Part shown: positions 30,893-41,876 of the stretch, one piece after another | How the letters are laid out: every line of letters begins with the position of its first letter | Position numbering within the stretch: the first letter of the stretch is position 1 | From: Hoplostethus atlanticus | Lineage: Eukaryota > Chordata > Actinopteri > Trachichthyiformes > Trachichthyidae | DNA length: 64,000 nt | NCBI GenBank assembly: GCA_034670405.1 | Contig: JAXDDX010000002.1 | Span: 7,221,501 to 7,285,500 of the forward strand | Direction of reading: 5' to 3' | Program-made: the position numbers and the translations under genes | The notes under the pieces: generated by a model | Told to the model about the DNA's origin: nothing | What the model saw: the letters and a program-made list of their open reading frames with translations, nothing else | Database searches by the model: none

Positions 30893-33198
30893 CTAGTCTG
30901 AGATGGGAAGTTCCTCCAGCGTCATGGCAATGGCTCGAACTTTTGGATCATCCAGCCAATTCACTTTGCTGGCCAAGAGGATGCCCTGATAAAGAAAACA
31001 GACTTTAATACACCAGCTGCAGATTTAATAATAAACATTACTCCCTATCAAGCACCATTCCCACCGACATTGTATGCTCTGTACGATTCATTTACAATTT
31101 ACCCGTAGGACATTCTGCGTCATAATAGCCATCTTTTTGTATTTCTCCAGGTTAGCCTGGCCTTTCTGGAGGGCAGCTTTGTACTTCTCCATATCCGGGT
31201 GCTCTTTCTTGTACATCAACTCATCCATCTCTTTCATTTTGTCATATGTGAGCCGCTTAAGCTCTACAGAAAAAACAATTAGTGACAAGTAGAGTCATGG
31301 CAATAACCCAAGGCATCCCTCTTCGTTTCAACCAATGCATATAAATATAATATTCTGTAATTACAATTCATTAAAAACAATACAAGGAGCATGTTAAACT
31401 CAATCACAACAAAACACTTCATATTGTTTGTCATAAACCACAGAGTGGTGGCGACATACCAAGCCTCTTCTTCTGTATCTCTGTGATTTGATCTTCAAGA
31501 TCTCTTGATTCCTGTTGACAAGATAAGAGGGAGTATTGAACTAAATTATATTTCAAAATTGATACAATTTCATTTTAAAAAAAAAATTTAATTCACACAT
31601 CTCAGTTTCAGTTAATAAGCAGTCAATCTCACAAAGAGTGCCATAGGAATGAATACCTCCAACCCAAATCTTATTATGAAAAACTGCAAACGGGCAATAT
31701 TACCAGTTGACAACAATTGACAAAAGAAAAAATTATCACATTGACCAGATATTATGAAAGCAAGTGAATGATATCAGTTACAGATTCTCAATATTGGCAA
31801 TATTGGTTGTAGACTATTCCTGACTTGTTGAAAAGGTTTGACCAAAATTAAATATTGCTTTAGAATATTGTGTCCTGGGCTAGAAGTGGTATTTTGTCAC
31901 CATCTCAAAATGCCCAGTAGTTATTCATAATATTCTGGACTGCAGAAACAAAACAGACGAGGAAAATCTGCATCCCTGGACAATGTCCCAAACAACAGCA
32001 TGGACACTATGTTAACTTATTTCATGTCAAAACAAAGTTATGATTACTACTGATTACTATGATTCAATATAATTAAAGCCATTTTAATCAAATGTGCACA
32101 CAGTGGATGAGAATACTTACTTGTTGAAGGAGTTTAATACGTGAACAAAGGGCCATGCAGCGATCACTCACTTCTTCCATTGCACTGTAAAACAAAAAAA
32201 GTGTTATTACTGCAGCATTTACATTGGTAGTACTGTTGTGATGATACATATCACTTATGTCAAACCATTGTGAGCTGACTCACTCAGACTCTGAATCACT
32301 CTGCTTCAGTTTTTCGGCGATAGCGTTCCACATCTGCATTCTGAAAGGTACAAGTCAAAACACGGATTATGGCTGTAAGCAAATCAATGTTCAATGCTTC
32401 TGAAGGTTAGAAAGTGCAGGATAATTATTGCAGCAAATCCAGCATCCATTAAAGTGATGGAAACTTCCTAATACTTCAGTTTGATATCTACCTGTGCAAT
32501 GTCATGGTCTTGTTAAAATGAATGGTCTTTGCTTCCTCCAACTCACTGACATAATCAGGCCTGTGCAATTTTCAAAGAAAAAATGTAAAAGTGGAAATTG
32601 GAAATTCACTTTTTAAATTTTAGAACAACATTGTTAGGTACATTTCAGAGACTCACAACTCTCTCTCGGCTTCAGATGTGCTGCATGATCTTTTGTTTTT
32701 TCCTGAAATTTTACATTAATAATTAAGTTCTGTGTGCTTGTTGTAAATACATTGTGTTTGCATTAATATTGCAATTAATACACACAATTATGTACCTGCA
32801 TGGAGCTGTGCTGCCATCTCAAAGCACTGGTTGGACATTTGTTCTTTTATTCTGGAAAGAAAAAAATATATGTAATTTGAGATTTCAAAAGTTTTGATTC
32901 AATTGCCTTGTGACAAGGAATAATAGATTATCATTGATATGCACATGACAGCATTAGATGAAAAGTGAGTCCAAAACAAAGATTTGTGTTGGACGTGTGA
33001 TTCTTCAAATCAAGCAGCACTCAGCTAGTGTCGAAACTGAATAATAAATGGGTTAATGCAAGTCTGGGTAGACAACCTTAGCATGTGTGTGGGTGAGGTG
33101 TCCTTCTGTCCATCGGAGCCCTCAGGAGCTTGGCGATCAGTAAGCGCCTCAGCCTCCACCCCGTGGTCAAGGTTTCCCACGTCATCAGGTGGATCCAT
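30893..33198 (-). CDS. cenph: Centromere protein H (CENP-H)
   Basis: CENP-H is a coiled-coil subunit of the constitutive centromere-associated network, in the CENP-H/I/K/M part of the inner kinetochore. Minus-strand coding exons: 33198-33077, 32851-32796, 32702-32657, 32560-32492, 32340-32284, 32184-32121, 31511-31460, 31263-31103, 30985-30893. All phases close to 239 codons plus stop (human 247). The N-terminus is acidic and unstructured (MDPPDDVGNLDHG). The middle is heptad-rich and charged (ESRDLEDQITEIQKKRLELK, continuing in the next exon). The C-terminus GILLASKVNWLDDP matches the conserved CENP-H end. The family diverges fast, so identification rests mainly on this C-terminal block, length and coiled coil. 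Confidence 0.88.
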
Positions 33199-33216
33199 CT
33201 CAAACCACGGATGGGG

Positions 33217-33863
33217 TCTGGTGGGACATAACAGTCAGAGAACCAAAGTGTGAGTTTGCTTCAGATCAGCGGGGATTAATCTGGGAGCTAAAGCATTTGA
33301 CCAATTGAGCGTTGTTTACATTTGATGAATGAATTACAGTTCTTATGGAACTACTGCCTTGTCTCCACTGTCTTTACAACCAGGACCAGAGCTGCCTCAG
33401 TCATGTTACAACCTAGGCATCAGAAAAAACATGGTGAACATAGCTAATGGAAACAATGCATAGGAACCAATAAACTAGCCCTATCCCTGTCCTGTGGTGG
33501 GCTGGTACAGGAGGGGTCCTAGAGGGGGTTATAGGCGTTCTCAAGTAACACGAAAAGTAGTTTGATTTCACCAGCATTTTTGAGTATTGCACATCAATCT
33601 GCCTACAGTGTAGACAAATACATAATTCTGCACTAATTTTCTCAGATGGGGGTAAGAGGGACAAATGGTGGGCTAAGTTAACACATATCAATATAGGAGC
33701 TCCAATAGTTCAAGGGAGTTAACTGAATAGAGCTTGACGTGGTCCCAAAGTAACGTCAAACTAAGTTAGCTAGTTACATCCAAAAACAAACCATGCAGAT
33801 GGAAACAGTCACACAAACCATTATGTCACATAAACGAACAGACTCGGGCTAAACTGTCTTACC
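33217..33863 (-). other. cenph: cenph 5' UTR intron and upstream non-coding exon end
   Basis: On the minus strand a CAG acceptor precedes position 33217, 19 bp before the cenph ATG. A consensus donor (AACAAG then GTAAGA) ends an upstream exon at 33863. This supports a non-coding first exon with a start site near 33.9-34.0 kb. The interior of this intron shows nothing else. Confidence 0.5.
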
Positions 33864-34019
33864 TTGTTTATTTTAGGGTTAACGTTAAATCTACATTAAA
33901 TAGCAGCAGCAGCAATACTCTTCCACATCTAACGTTAATGACTTAAGTTGGTGCACGAGAGTCTCTTCTTCCCTGATTTAACGTTCAGCGGACAGTTGCT
34001 CTCGTTATGTTAGCCACAC

Positions 34020-35163
34020 TACCTGCTAGATTAACGGACTTTTTATAATAATTTTATAATTTCCGGTAGCTGGCACAAACAAAACATTGTTAATTTGGAA
34101 GAGTCACTGCAATTGGCCACTGTAAGAAAATCCCTGCCACTGCGATTCTTTCATTGGTTTAAATTGATGCCTTTCAGATGGAAAACCCGCCAGGAAGTGA
34201 CATCATAGAAACAGGCAAGGCAGTAAACATGTTGTCCCCCGCCAATGATACAGCGTCCTCTTCAGGCCAAACTTGTAAAGACAATTAACATTATGCGGGA
34301 GACAAAGGTCTTAATTTCTGGAAAATCAAATGGAAGGAGCTTGTAGATCTTTATCAGAAACTTGTTTCTCTCTATGGTTTCTCATGCATGTCCAGGGGCA
34401 TCCTCCTCTTGGAAGAAAAGTTTTATAAAAAAAAAAAAAAAAAAAGAGATTTCACTTCAAAACCAGTGTTATTAAGTCAGAAAATTATTGTTAGGAAACA
34501 TGACTCAGACTCAAAAAACATTTAAGATCAAGTTGACTTTTCTATGTGATAATAAATAAATTTTTAAAAAAAATACAACGCCTGCCTCCAGACCATTTAG
34601 AGTAAAAATGAAATTGTTTTGCAAATCTATTTAGCATGGTAGGTAATGATTTTACTGTGGTGGGCCACCATGGTAGAATACATGCACCGTGCATCATTAA
34701 TCTAATCCCATCCACCACTAATGTGCATCACCCCTTGACGTTCCCACATTCTGTCTCCTATACAATAATACTAATACAAATGTGTAGTTTATGTTAAAGT
34801 TAAAGAGTTGCAGTTGCTGTATCAATCTCAAGTTAGGAGTAGATCCATGCCGGAGTTGACCATTTTGTTGAATACCAAGTTTAATAAAACGAGACATAAT
34901 ACTTGAGCTGTTCAATTTAATTATTTTGATATGCTGTAGTTGACGCTAGAAAATGACAACAAAGAATACTGCACTATAGTGATGCTGGATTAAGAGAAAT
35001 GTGCTGTTCAATCCACTCACTAGGGGGACAAATTGTACAGAGACATTTGTGGCTTTTTGTGCACATGATGAACTTTAAACTCTCCCATGGTGTGGCTATC
35101 AAATGACATTTATTCTCATGGTATAAAAGAGCATTTTTCTGAATGGACTTTACAACTCAGTCA
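34020..35163. other. Intergenic region between divergent cenph and bhmt
   Basis: An AT-rich spacer with an A-run (about 34428-34445). No gene or intact transposon was recognised. Confidence 0.5.
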
Positions 35164-35527
35164 CTGCAGATCTGAAACGTTTTCAGTATGTTCCTGAGCA
35201 TCTTCTTGATATTTCTGGAAGGTATCAAACTGTCTCACTGATAAGAGCATATTTCTAATGTTACATGCTTGTCTTGACTAATCTCTAGTTACGATATTTA
35301 AAATACACACTTAATAACGATTAAAAAAAAAATACTTACAATTAATGAGATTTTTCTTTTTAAAATCAGATAGTAGGCCTACAGTCACGCTTCACGCTCG
35401 CGCATTCCTAATTTCGTCAAAACAAGCCAAACCAGTTCAAGTGAGTCACGTTACGTAATTATCAAGCGAGTGAGAGAGAGAGAGTGAAAAACCCCATTGG
35501 ATTGCGCTCAGATGAGACCTCCCCTCT

Positions 35528-35533
35528 TATAAA
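35528..35533 (+). promoter_or_regulatory. TATA box, bhmt promoter copy 1
   Basis: TATAAA about 70 bp upstream of the first exon-1 ATG (35597). This places a start site near 35560. Confidence 0.65.
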
Positions 35534-35596
35534 GAGTTACTGTAGGCCAAAGTCCTCCTTACTTCGTTGTTTTGCAAACCAGCATAGACGTCTGCA

Positions 35597-35614
35597 ATGG
35601 ATAGCATGAGAAGG
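35597..35614 (+). other. bhmt: bhmt exon 1, upstream copy
   Basis: 18 coding bases (MDSMRR) ending in a GTATGT donor, phase 0. It can splice to exon 2 at 36730 and give the same protein as the downstream copy. Confidence 0.75.
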
Positions 35615-35886
35615 GTATGTCAAAGAAAGATTACGCAAATCATATAGGTCACTCTCTCTTGGTGGTTCTGTGTATGCATGTAGTCATGTCATGCTTTTGT
35701 AGCTTCGCGACACACTTGGGCCATGTGTATGCAGGTTTTCATTCCAACCAAAGACTACACCAGGTGATTTCACTGATTAGTCCCTCTGGTTGAGGGTGTG
35801 ATAACCAGTCGAATGCATACTCTGCATACTCTGCCCTCCATGGCACATGGTTTGACACCCTTTACAGAGTGGGTGTTATAGTGAAG

Positions 35887-35956
<70 letters not shown>

Positions 35957-35958
35957 CT

Positions 35959-36681
35959 CTGCAGATCTGAAACGTTTTCAGTATGTTCCTGAGCATCTTC
36001 TTGATATTTCTGGAAGGTATCAAACTGTCTCACTGATAAGAGCATATTTCTAATGTTACATGCTTGTCTTGACTAATCTCTAGTTACGATATTTAAAATA
36101 CACACTTAATAACGATTAAAAAAAAAATACTTACAATTAATGAGATTTTTCTTTTTAAAATCAGATAGTAGGCCTACAGTCACGCTTCACGCTCGCGCAT
36201 TCCTAATTTCGTCAAAACAAGCCAAACCAGTTCAAGTGAGTCACGTTACGTAATTATCAAGCGAGTGAGAGAGAGAGAGTGAAAAACCCCATTGGATTGC
36301 GCTCAGATGAGACCTCCCCTCTTATAAAGAGTTACTGTAGGCCAAAGTCCTCCTTACTTCGTTGTTTTGCAAACCAGCATAGACGTCTGCAATGGATAGC
36401 ATGAGAAGGGTATGTCAAAGAAAGATTACGCAAATCATATAGGTCACTCTCTCTTGGTGGTTCTGTGTATGCATGTAGTCATGTCATGCTTTTGTAGCTT
36501 CGCGACACACTTGGGCCATGTGTATGCAGGTTTTCATTCCAACCAAAGACTACACCAGGTGATTTCACTGATTAGTCCCTCTGGTTGAGGGTGTGATAAC
36601 CAGTCGAATGCATACTCTGCATACTCTGCCCTCCATGGCACATGGTTTGACACCCTTTACAGAGTGGGTGTTATAGTGAAG

Positions 36682-36727
<46 letters not shown>
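35959..36727 (+). repeat. Tandem duplication, unit 2: bhmt promoter, exon 1 and (TG)n
   Basis: Second unit of the 795-bp tandem duplication. The junction follows the first TG tract through a short filler (TAGATCT) and resumes at CTGCAGATCTG, which is also present at the start of unit 1. This unit runs directly into bhmt exon 2. Confidence 0.93.
36323..36328 (+). promoter_or_regulatory. TATA box, bhmt promoter copy 2
   Basis: Identical TATAAA in the second unit, with the same spacing to the second exon-1 ATG (36392). Confidence 0.65.
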
Positions 36728-36729
<2 letters not shown>

Positions 36730-39101
36730 GGTATCTTGGAACGGCTGAATGCTGGGGAGGTGGTTGTAGGCGATGGAGGCTATGTGATGCAACTGGAGAG
36801 ACGTGGCTATGTGAAGGCTGGACACTGGACACCTGAGTCTGCTGTAGAACACCCTGAAGCAGGTACAACACACACACACACACACACACACAAGCTTACA
36901 TATACTATAACATTATTTTCCCAGAATATTAGTAATTAATCAATACCTATGGGGTTATTACTTTTATTTTCTTCTATTACTTTACTTTACTTTATTACTT
37001 TTACTTCTATTACTGTTATTTATTAGTAAGATCACTTGCTACTATCAAAAGCACATTTAGATCGGTTTGCCTGTATCTCTCAGTGCGCCAGCTACACCGG
37101 GAGTTCCTGAGGGCTGGAGCCGACGTCCTTGAGACATTCACCTTCTACTGCAGTGATGACAAGCTGAAGATCAGTGGCAATGTCAAGGACATCACTGTCA
37201 GTATCCTTGTTGTTAAAGGAAGTTTTGATATTTTTAATGATCAGAGGTACAAAAACATAGCAATCAAGTTAGCAAATCTAATAGTCGCCGCCATTCTGTT
37301 TACCATCCGTCATGAAAAATATCTACAGTCTGCTATCCCCCCAATCTGTTCCTGTCTGATCCAGGGAACCCAAATCAATGAGGCAGCCTGTGACCTGGCC
37401 AGGGAGGTAGCCAATGAAGGTGGCGCGCTGGTCGCTGGGAGCGTGTCTCAGACCCCCAGCTACCTCAGCAGTCACAGTGAGACTGAGGTCAAGGCCATCT
37501 TTAAGAAACAGATGGATGACTTCCTTAAGAAGGACATTGATTTCTTCATGGTGGAGGTATGAGCAGCCCCCGCAAGAGGAATAACTGTACAATGGATCGT
37601 AATGAAAATGTGTTTTTTAAAATACTGCTGTCCCAGGTGAAGGTTTAATGATTCAGTGCATATTTCTCTTGCAGTTCTTTGAGCATGTAGAAGAGGCAGT
37701 GTGGGCAGTGGAGGTGTTGAAGACCAGCGGTAAACCAGTCGGCGCAACACTCTGCATCTCCCCTCAGGGAGACATGCATGGAATCCCACCTGGAGAGTGT
37801 GCTGTCAGGCTGGCCAAGGCTGGTATGCTGGCATCCTATGATGTTATTTTAAGCATGTGGTAGTTGTATCTGCTGACTACATTTGGTGTGTGTGTGTGTG
37901 TGTGTGTGTGTGTATTCATGTACAGGAGCTGACATAGTTGGAATAAACTGCCACTTGGACCCTCTAACTTGCGTTCGTACAGTGAAGCTGATGAAGGAAG
38001 GGTTAGAGCAGGCCGGTGTCAAAGCCCACCTGATGGTCCAGCCCCTGGGCTTTCACACACCTGAGTGCAACCACACTGGATACGTCAGCCTACCCGAGTT
38101 CCCCTTTGGTCAGCCTTTGAAGACACATTTCTTTTGTAGAGATGAAGATTTTTTTTAAATTTTAGATTCATTTCAGCATAACACTGTACCCAAGCTTAAA
38201 TATGCTCTTGCCCTCACAGCATTGGAAACCAGAGCAATGACCCGCTGGGACATTCATAAGTATGCCAGAGAGGCTTACAATGCTGGAATTCGCTACATTG
38301 GCGGCTGCTGTGGATTTGAGCCCTACCATATCAGAGCTATAGCAGAGGAGCTGGCCGCAGAGAGAGGGTTCCTCCCACCAGCTTCAGAGAAACATGGCCT
38401 CTGGGGTGCTGCTCTGGAGATGCACACTAAACCCTGGATCAGAGCCCGGTAAGAGAGAGCAGCGATGCATCCATGTGTAAATATGAGTCCTGTCTTGACA
38501 AATTAGGCTGCTAAATCTGAATTAGACAGTTTAAGAAAACGGTGTAATATCATATACACATGATGGCATTGTGACAGCTAACATTACAAAGGAGGGAAAA
38601 CAAGTGGAAAAAGTGCCTAGTCCTGCTCTGAAGATAGGTTGGTTTACAACCTACTAAACTACCAAACACAATTTGTCCTAGGTGTTGAATAAAACCATTA
38701 ACTAAAGATTACTAAAGAGTTCAGAGTCAAGTCGTGATTTATTTGGCAATAGCTGAGCGCTCAGGAGAGAGATACACACAGTATGGGGTATGCAGATCTC
38801 TGAAGGAAGAGCAGTTGGGGATGAGGTTTCATAGAAAATACAAGGTCACTGCAAAGTCAAGTCAAACAGCTGCATAGATAACAACATGACTCTCAATAGT
38901 TTCCCGCTAGCAGTTTTTTCAGTAGTAATACAAAATGGCGGAGTACAATACAAAGACAAAGGTTGACATAAGAAATACTGAAATGGTGCATACATGATTT
39001 TCTTCTACCACACTAGGGCTCGTCGTGACTACTGGGAAAACCTTCTGCCTGCTTCTGGACGTCCCAAATGCCCTTCCATGGCCACACCAGCCATCGAATG
39101 A
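36392..39101 (+). CDS. bhmt: Betaine-homocysteine S-methyltransferase, C-terminally shortened
   Basis: BHMT transfers a methyl group from betaine to homocysteine in the cytosol, giving methionine and dimethylglycine; it is a zinc enzyme. Exons: 36392-36409 (or copy 35597-35614), 36730-36862, 37084-37196, 37365-37556, 37675-37822, 37926-38108, 38220-38448, 39017-39101. They join to 366 codons plus stop. The three zinc cysteines are present: C210 in GINCH and C292/C293 in [10 protein letters not shown]. So are GDGG (20-23) and the betaine-site segment HWTPE. Compared with the roughly 400-residue family, about 35-40 C-terminal residues are missing: the last exon stops at [14 protein letters not shown]. 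The usual Glu-Tyr before FEHVEE is Glu-Phe (F153). The gene lies upstream of jmy, as in mammals. Confidence 0.93.
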
Positions 39102-39166
39102 ACAGGCAGGACCACAGAAACAGCTGGAATGAAACATGCATAATACCCTACCAACATGTTCCCCTG

Positions 39167-39236
39167 TAGTTACGATCACATAGCCACGATCAAATAGTTA
39201 CGCTCAAATAGTTACAATCAAATAGCCATCGCTAAA
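39167..39236. repeat. 14-bp minisatellite in the bhmt 3' flank
   Basis: Five consecutive units of TAG(T/C)(T/C)ACGATCAAA type, each 14 bp, start 66 bp after the bhmt stop. Confidence 0.8.
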
Positions 39237-39614
39237 CCTCTCTGTGTTCATATAGAGAATAATGAAATGCTTTGTTCTGCTGTATAATTGAAGGACTGTA
39301 TAGCTCAGAAGACTACACAAGCCTTCTCATCATCTTGACTGTAATACTGTAGCAGTTTTCTGTGTAACATAGCAGTGTAGTACATAGAAATCCCTGATCC
39401 ACCGAGGCCTTTCTCTCTTCAGTGTATACGTTGTCACTAAAATAATAACATGCAAAACTAAAGGCAGTTTCCTTCCTTTATTTCACGTTCTAGATTACTA
39501 CACTTACATTCTGCTAGGTTCATCATAATGACAGTTTTAGACATTTACATTGGGGCAAAAAAAGTCATTCATACCTTCACTTATTCTACTTCGGATCTGA
39601 CATTCTTACATGCG

Positions 39615-39805
39615 TCTACTGCAGTGATGACAATCTAAAGGTGACCATCAGTACCACACAGTGTTTTAAGGATGACAATGATTGCAGATGTAGGTACAAC
39701 AGTCTGAATAGGTCTGATAGTTGTCATCAGACACAGCTCTCTTCATTGTCCTGGAGATGCACACTAAACCCTCAGAGCCAGGTTACTGTAAGAGAGATCA
39801 GAGAT
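39615..39805 (+). pseudogene. Decayed bhmt fragment
   Basis: Two pieces match the functional gene in the right order. 39615-39655 matches exon 3 (TCTACTGCAGTGATGACAA then a diverged continuation). 39750-39805 matches the end of exon 7 and its donor (CTGGAGATGCACACTAAACC, then AGAGCCxGGTxxxTAAGAGAGA). The exons between are lost. It is the remnant of a second tandem bhmt copy, not expressed as protein. Confidence 0.7.
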
Positions 39806-41824
39806 GCATCATAAAGTATATACTTGCTGAAAACTGACACAGCTGACAGCTTTCTGTATTACTTGGAGAGATGGAAATTTGGTGTAGGTGTAGTCTGGAA
39901 ATTAAACTAAACATTCAATTTCTCATTGCCTTGATTTCACTTAGGTATGGACCAAACGTTGACACAAAATTTGGGGAAAAAAATAAACCTCATGAAATAA
40001 GTTATAATACAATCCTAATTACTGATAAATCATTGTACATATTAATCAATTACACATATCAATCAATTGTGTTGGTGTGTATAGTGTTTATTCAAAAAGG
40101 CACAATTGCACATATGCACTATGTGTTTTGTATAGTTATAAAAAGTGCAATTGCCTCTCAAATTGCACTAAAATTGAATCTACTGTGGGAGTCATTCAAG
40201 CAAGGTCTTGCTCCTGACCCATAAAGCAAATGTAATCTTGTCTTGTAGTGTCCCATGCAGAGATTGGTTCCTCCTGCTTCATGCAGCAGCAGCCTTGTCT
40301 TATCAGTATTTCCCAGGCCAGAGTCTAGCCTCAAACACCACAAGTAAACTAAAACCCAATCAGGGTTTCTGGACTAATCTGTAAAAATATTAGGAAAATA
40401 CACTGACTTGTTGATGTACTCACGTTACCTGATTGAAGAAATTGTCTAAAATGTTTTTGCCTGAGCCTCCGATATAAGAACCGACAATATATGAGCTACA
40501 TATTCTGCATGCACTTTGAGACTGTAAAAACTTAAAAACAGTATTTTGAGTTGTTATGGGAAAGAAATGCTCAAAAGTATTATTTCTCTCTTCCTCAAAC
40601 TCTTCAGGGACGTATGTGTGAATATGCCTAACATTGTGATTCTTTAACGTGCCTTGGTATTTTACATCAGAGTCAGGTTTAAATTACTATTTGCAGGTTT
40701 AAATGAGACCATTTACACAAAGTAGGTGCAGTAGGCTTTATCTGCTGCTGTCAGAACTTACTGGGTTGTATCGCGTGCCATTCTTTTGATTTCATTTTTG
40801 GCTCACATAAGGGTCATAAAAGGGGAACACATCTGGCAATCCTAATCAATATGCCTAGTTCTTGATCAAAGCAAAACTGTAAATTTCATAATGACAAATT
40901 CATGCTACTTCATCTGTAAAAATGTCCTGTTTGTTGCACTTGTTCTTGTACTGTTCTTGTTTCTTTACTTGGCTTTTGATTCTGGTACCAAACCCGTGAC
41001 GAGAGAAAAAGCAGGGGAAATAAAGACAGTGTGACTGTTGTTCCTGCAATAACAAGGTAGAGCGACGGGGATTAACTGGAATTGAGGCCTGCAAAACCAC
41101 TAATAATACTTCCCCTCCAGGGGATACCAAGATTTAATATAGTCCAAAACTTCATAGGTCCACTGATCAGCTAGAGAGTCATATTTCCAGGGCTGCCTTA
41201 AGTGTACTGTCTGTGTGTTTACTGTATGTGAGAGTGAACAGAGACCAGCTCCGTGCAGTGGGCAGGCTGTACTGAGCCGTGCTGTTTGTTTATGTGAGTG
41301 TCAGGTCAATGTGTTTCTTCCCTGTTCTTTTCCTGTTGTTTGCTTTGAGACGCAGCTAGATGAATTATCCACTGGTCATTCTTTTCTCTCCCTGGGGAAC
41401 AACAGGTTTATGGAGATGTACTGTAGGCCTCGACACAACTCTGTCAGCACACACACACACACACACAAATAATGCACACTCAGGGCTATGCACGAATGTG
41501 TGAAAACATGCAGACACACAAAAGGAAAGGCATTATGGTACACACACGCATAGATGTGTGCATGTATGAAAACACACACAGATACAGATTGAAATAACCG
41601 GAGCGTGAGAGAATGGTGGACAGAAAAAGATGACAAGACACTGAAAAGTGTGGATGGATGAATGAAGTCTTAAAAATTGTATTCTTCAGAAAAAAAGTGA
41701 CAAAATCTCACAATAAGGGTAAGATCATTTGCAAATCAACTAATTTTAACAACTTTCTTGAACCAAGGGTCATTTTCTTGATTGGAATGATTTTGACCTT
41801 GTTTCAACATATTAACCAGCGTTG

Positions 41825-41876
41825 AATGCATTGGAAACAAATTAAATTATCTCACCTCACTGGCATGTTTTCACGT
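41825..41876 (-). repeat. Dispersed repeat, inverted relative to 53890-53945
   Basis: The reverse complement reads AGTGAGGTGAGATAATTTAA then TTGTTTCCAATGCA. It matches AGTGATGTGAGATAATGTAA then TTGTTTCCAATGCA near 53900 on the plus strand. The opposite orientation shows it is an independent dispersed repeat, probably MITE-like, and not part of the local duplication. Confidence 0.4.

Larger units (their letters stand above)
35164..35952 (+). repeat. Tandem duplication, unit 1: bhmt promoter, exon 1 and (TG)n
   Basis: The segment 35164-35889 recurs at 35959-36684 with an exact offset of 795 bp. I saw no mismatch by eye across roughly 726 bp. Each unit carries promoter, first exon, 5' part of intron 1 and a (TG)n tract. 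The tract is longer in unit 1 (35890-35952) than in unit 2 (36685-36727). Confidence 0.93.

Noticed and set aside
36671..36891. Small frames across the bhmt TG-repeat and exon 2 on the minus strand
   Set aside because: Antisense to a firmly identified exon and dominated by repeat-encoded Thr-His.
39167..39236. CRISPR-like array
   Set aside because: The 14-bp units are contiguous with no spacers, in a vertebrate genome; it is a simple minisatellite.
39871..40224. 117-codon open frame after bhmt
   Set aside because: AT-rich and hydrophobic by composition; it matches no bhmt exon or known protein.
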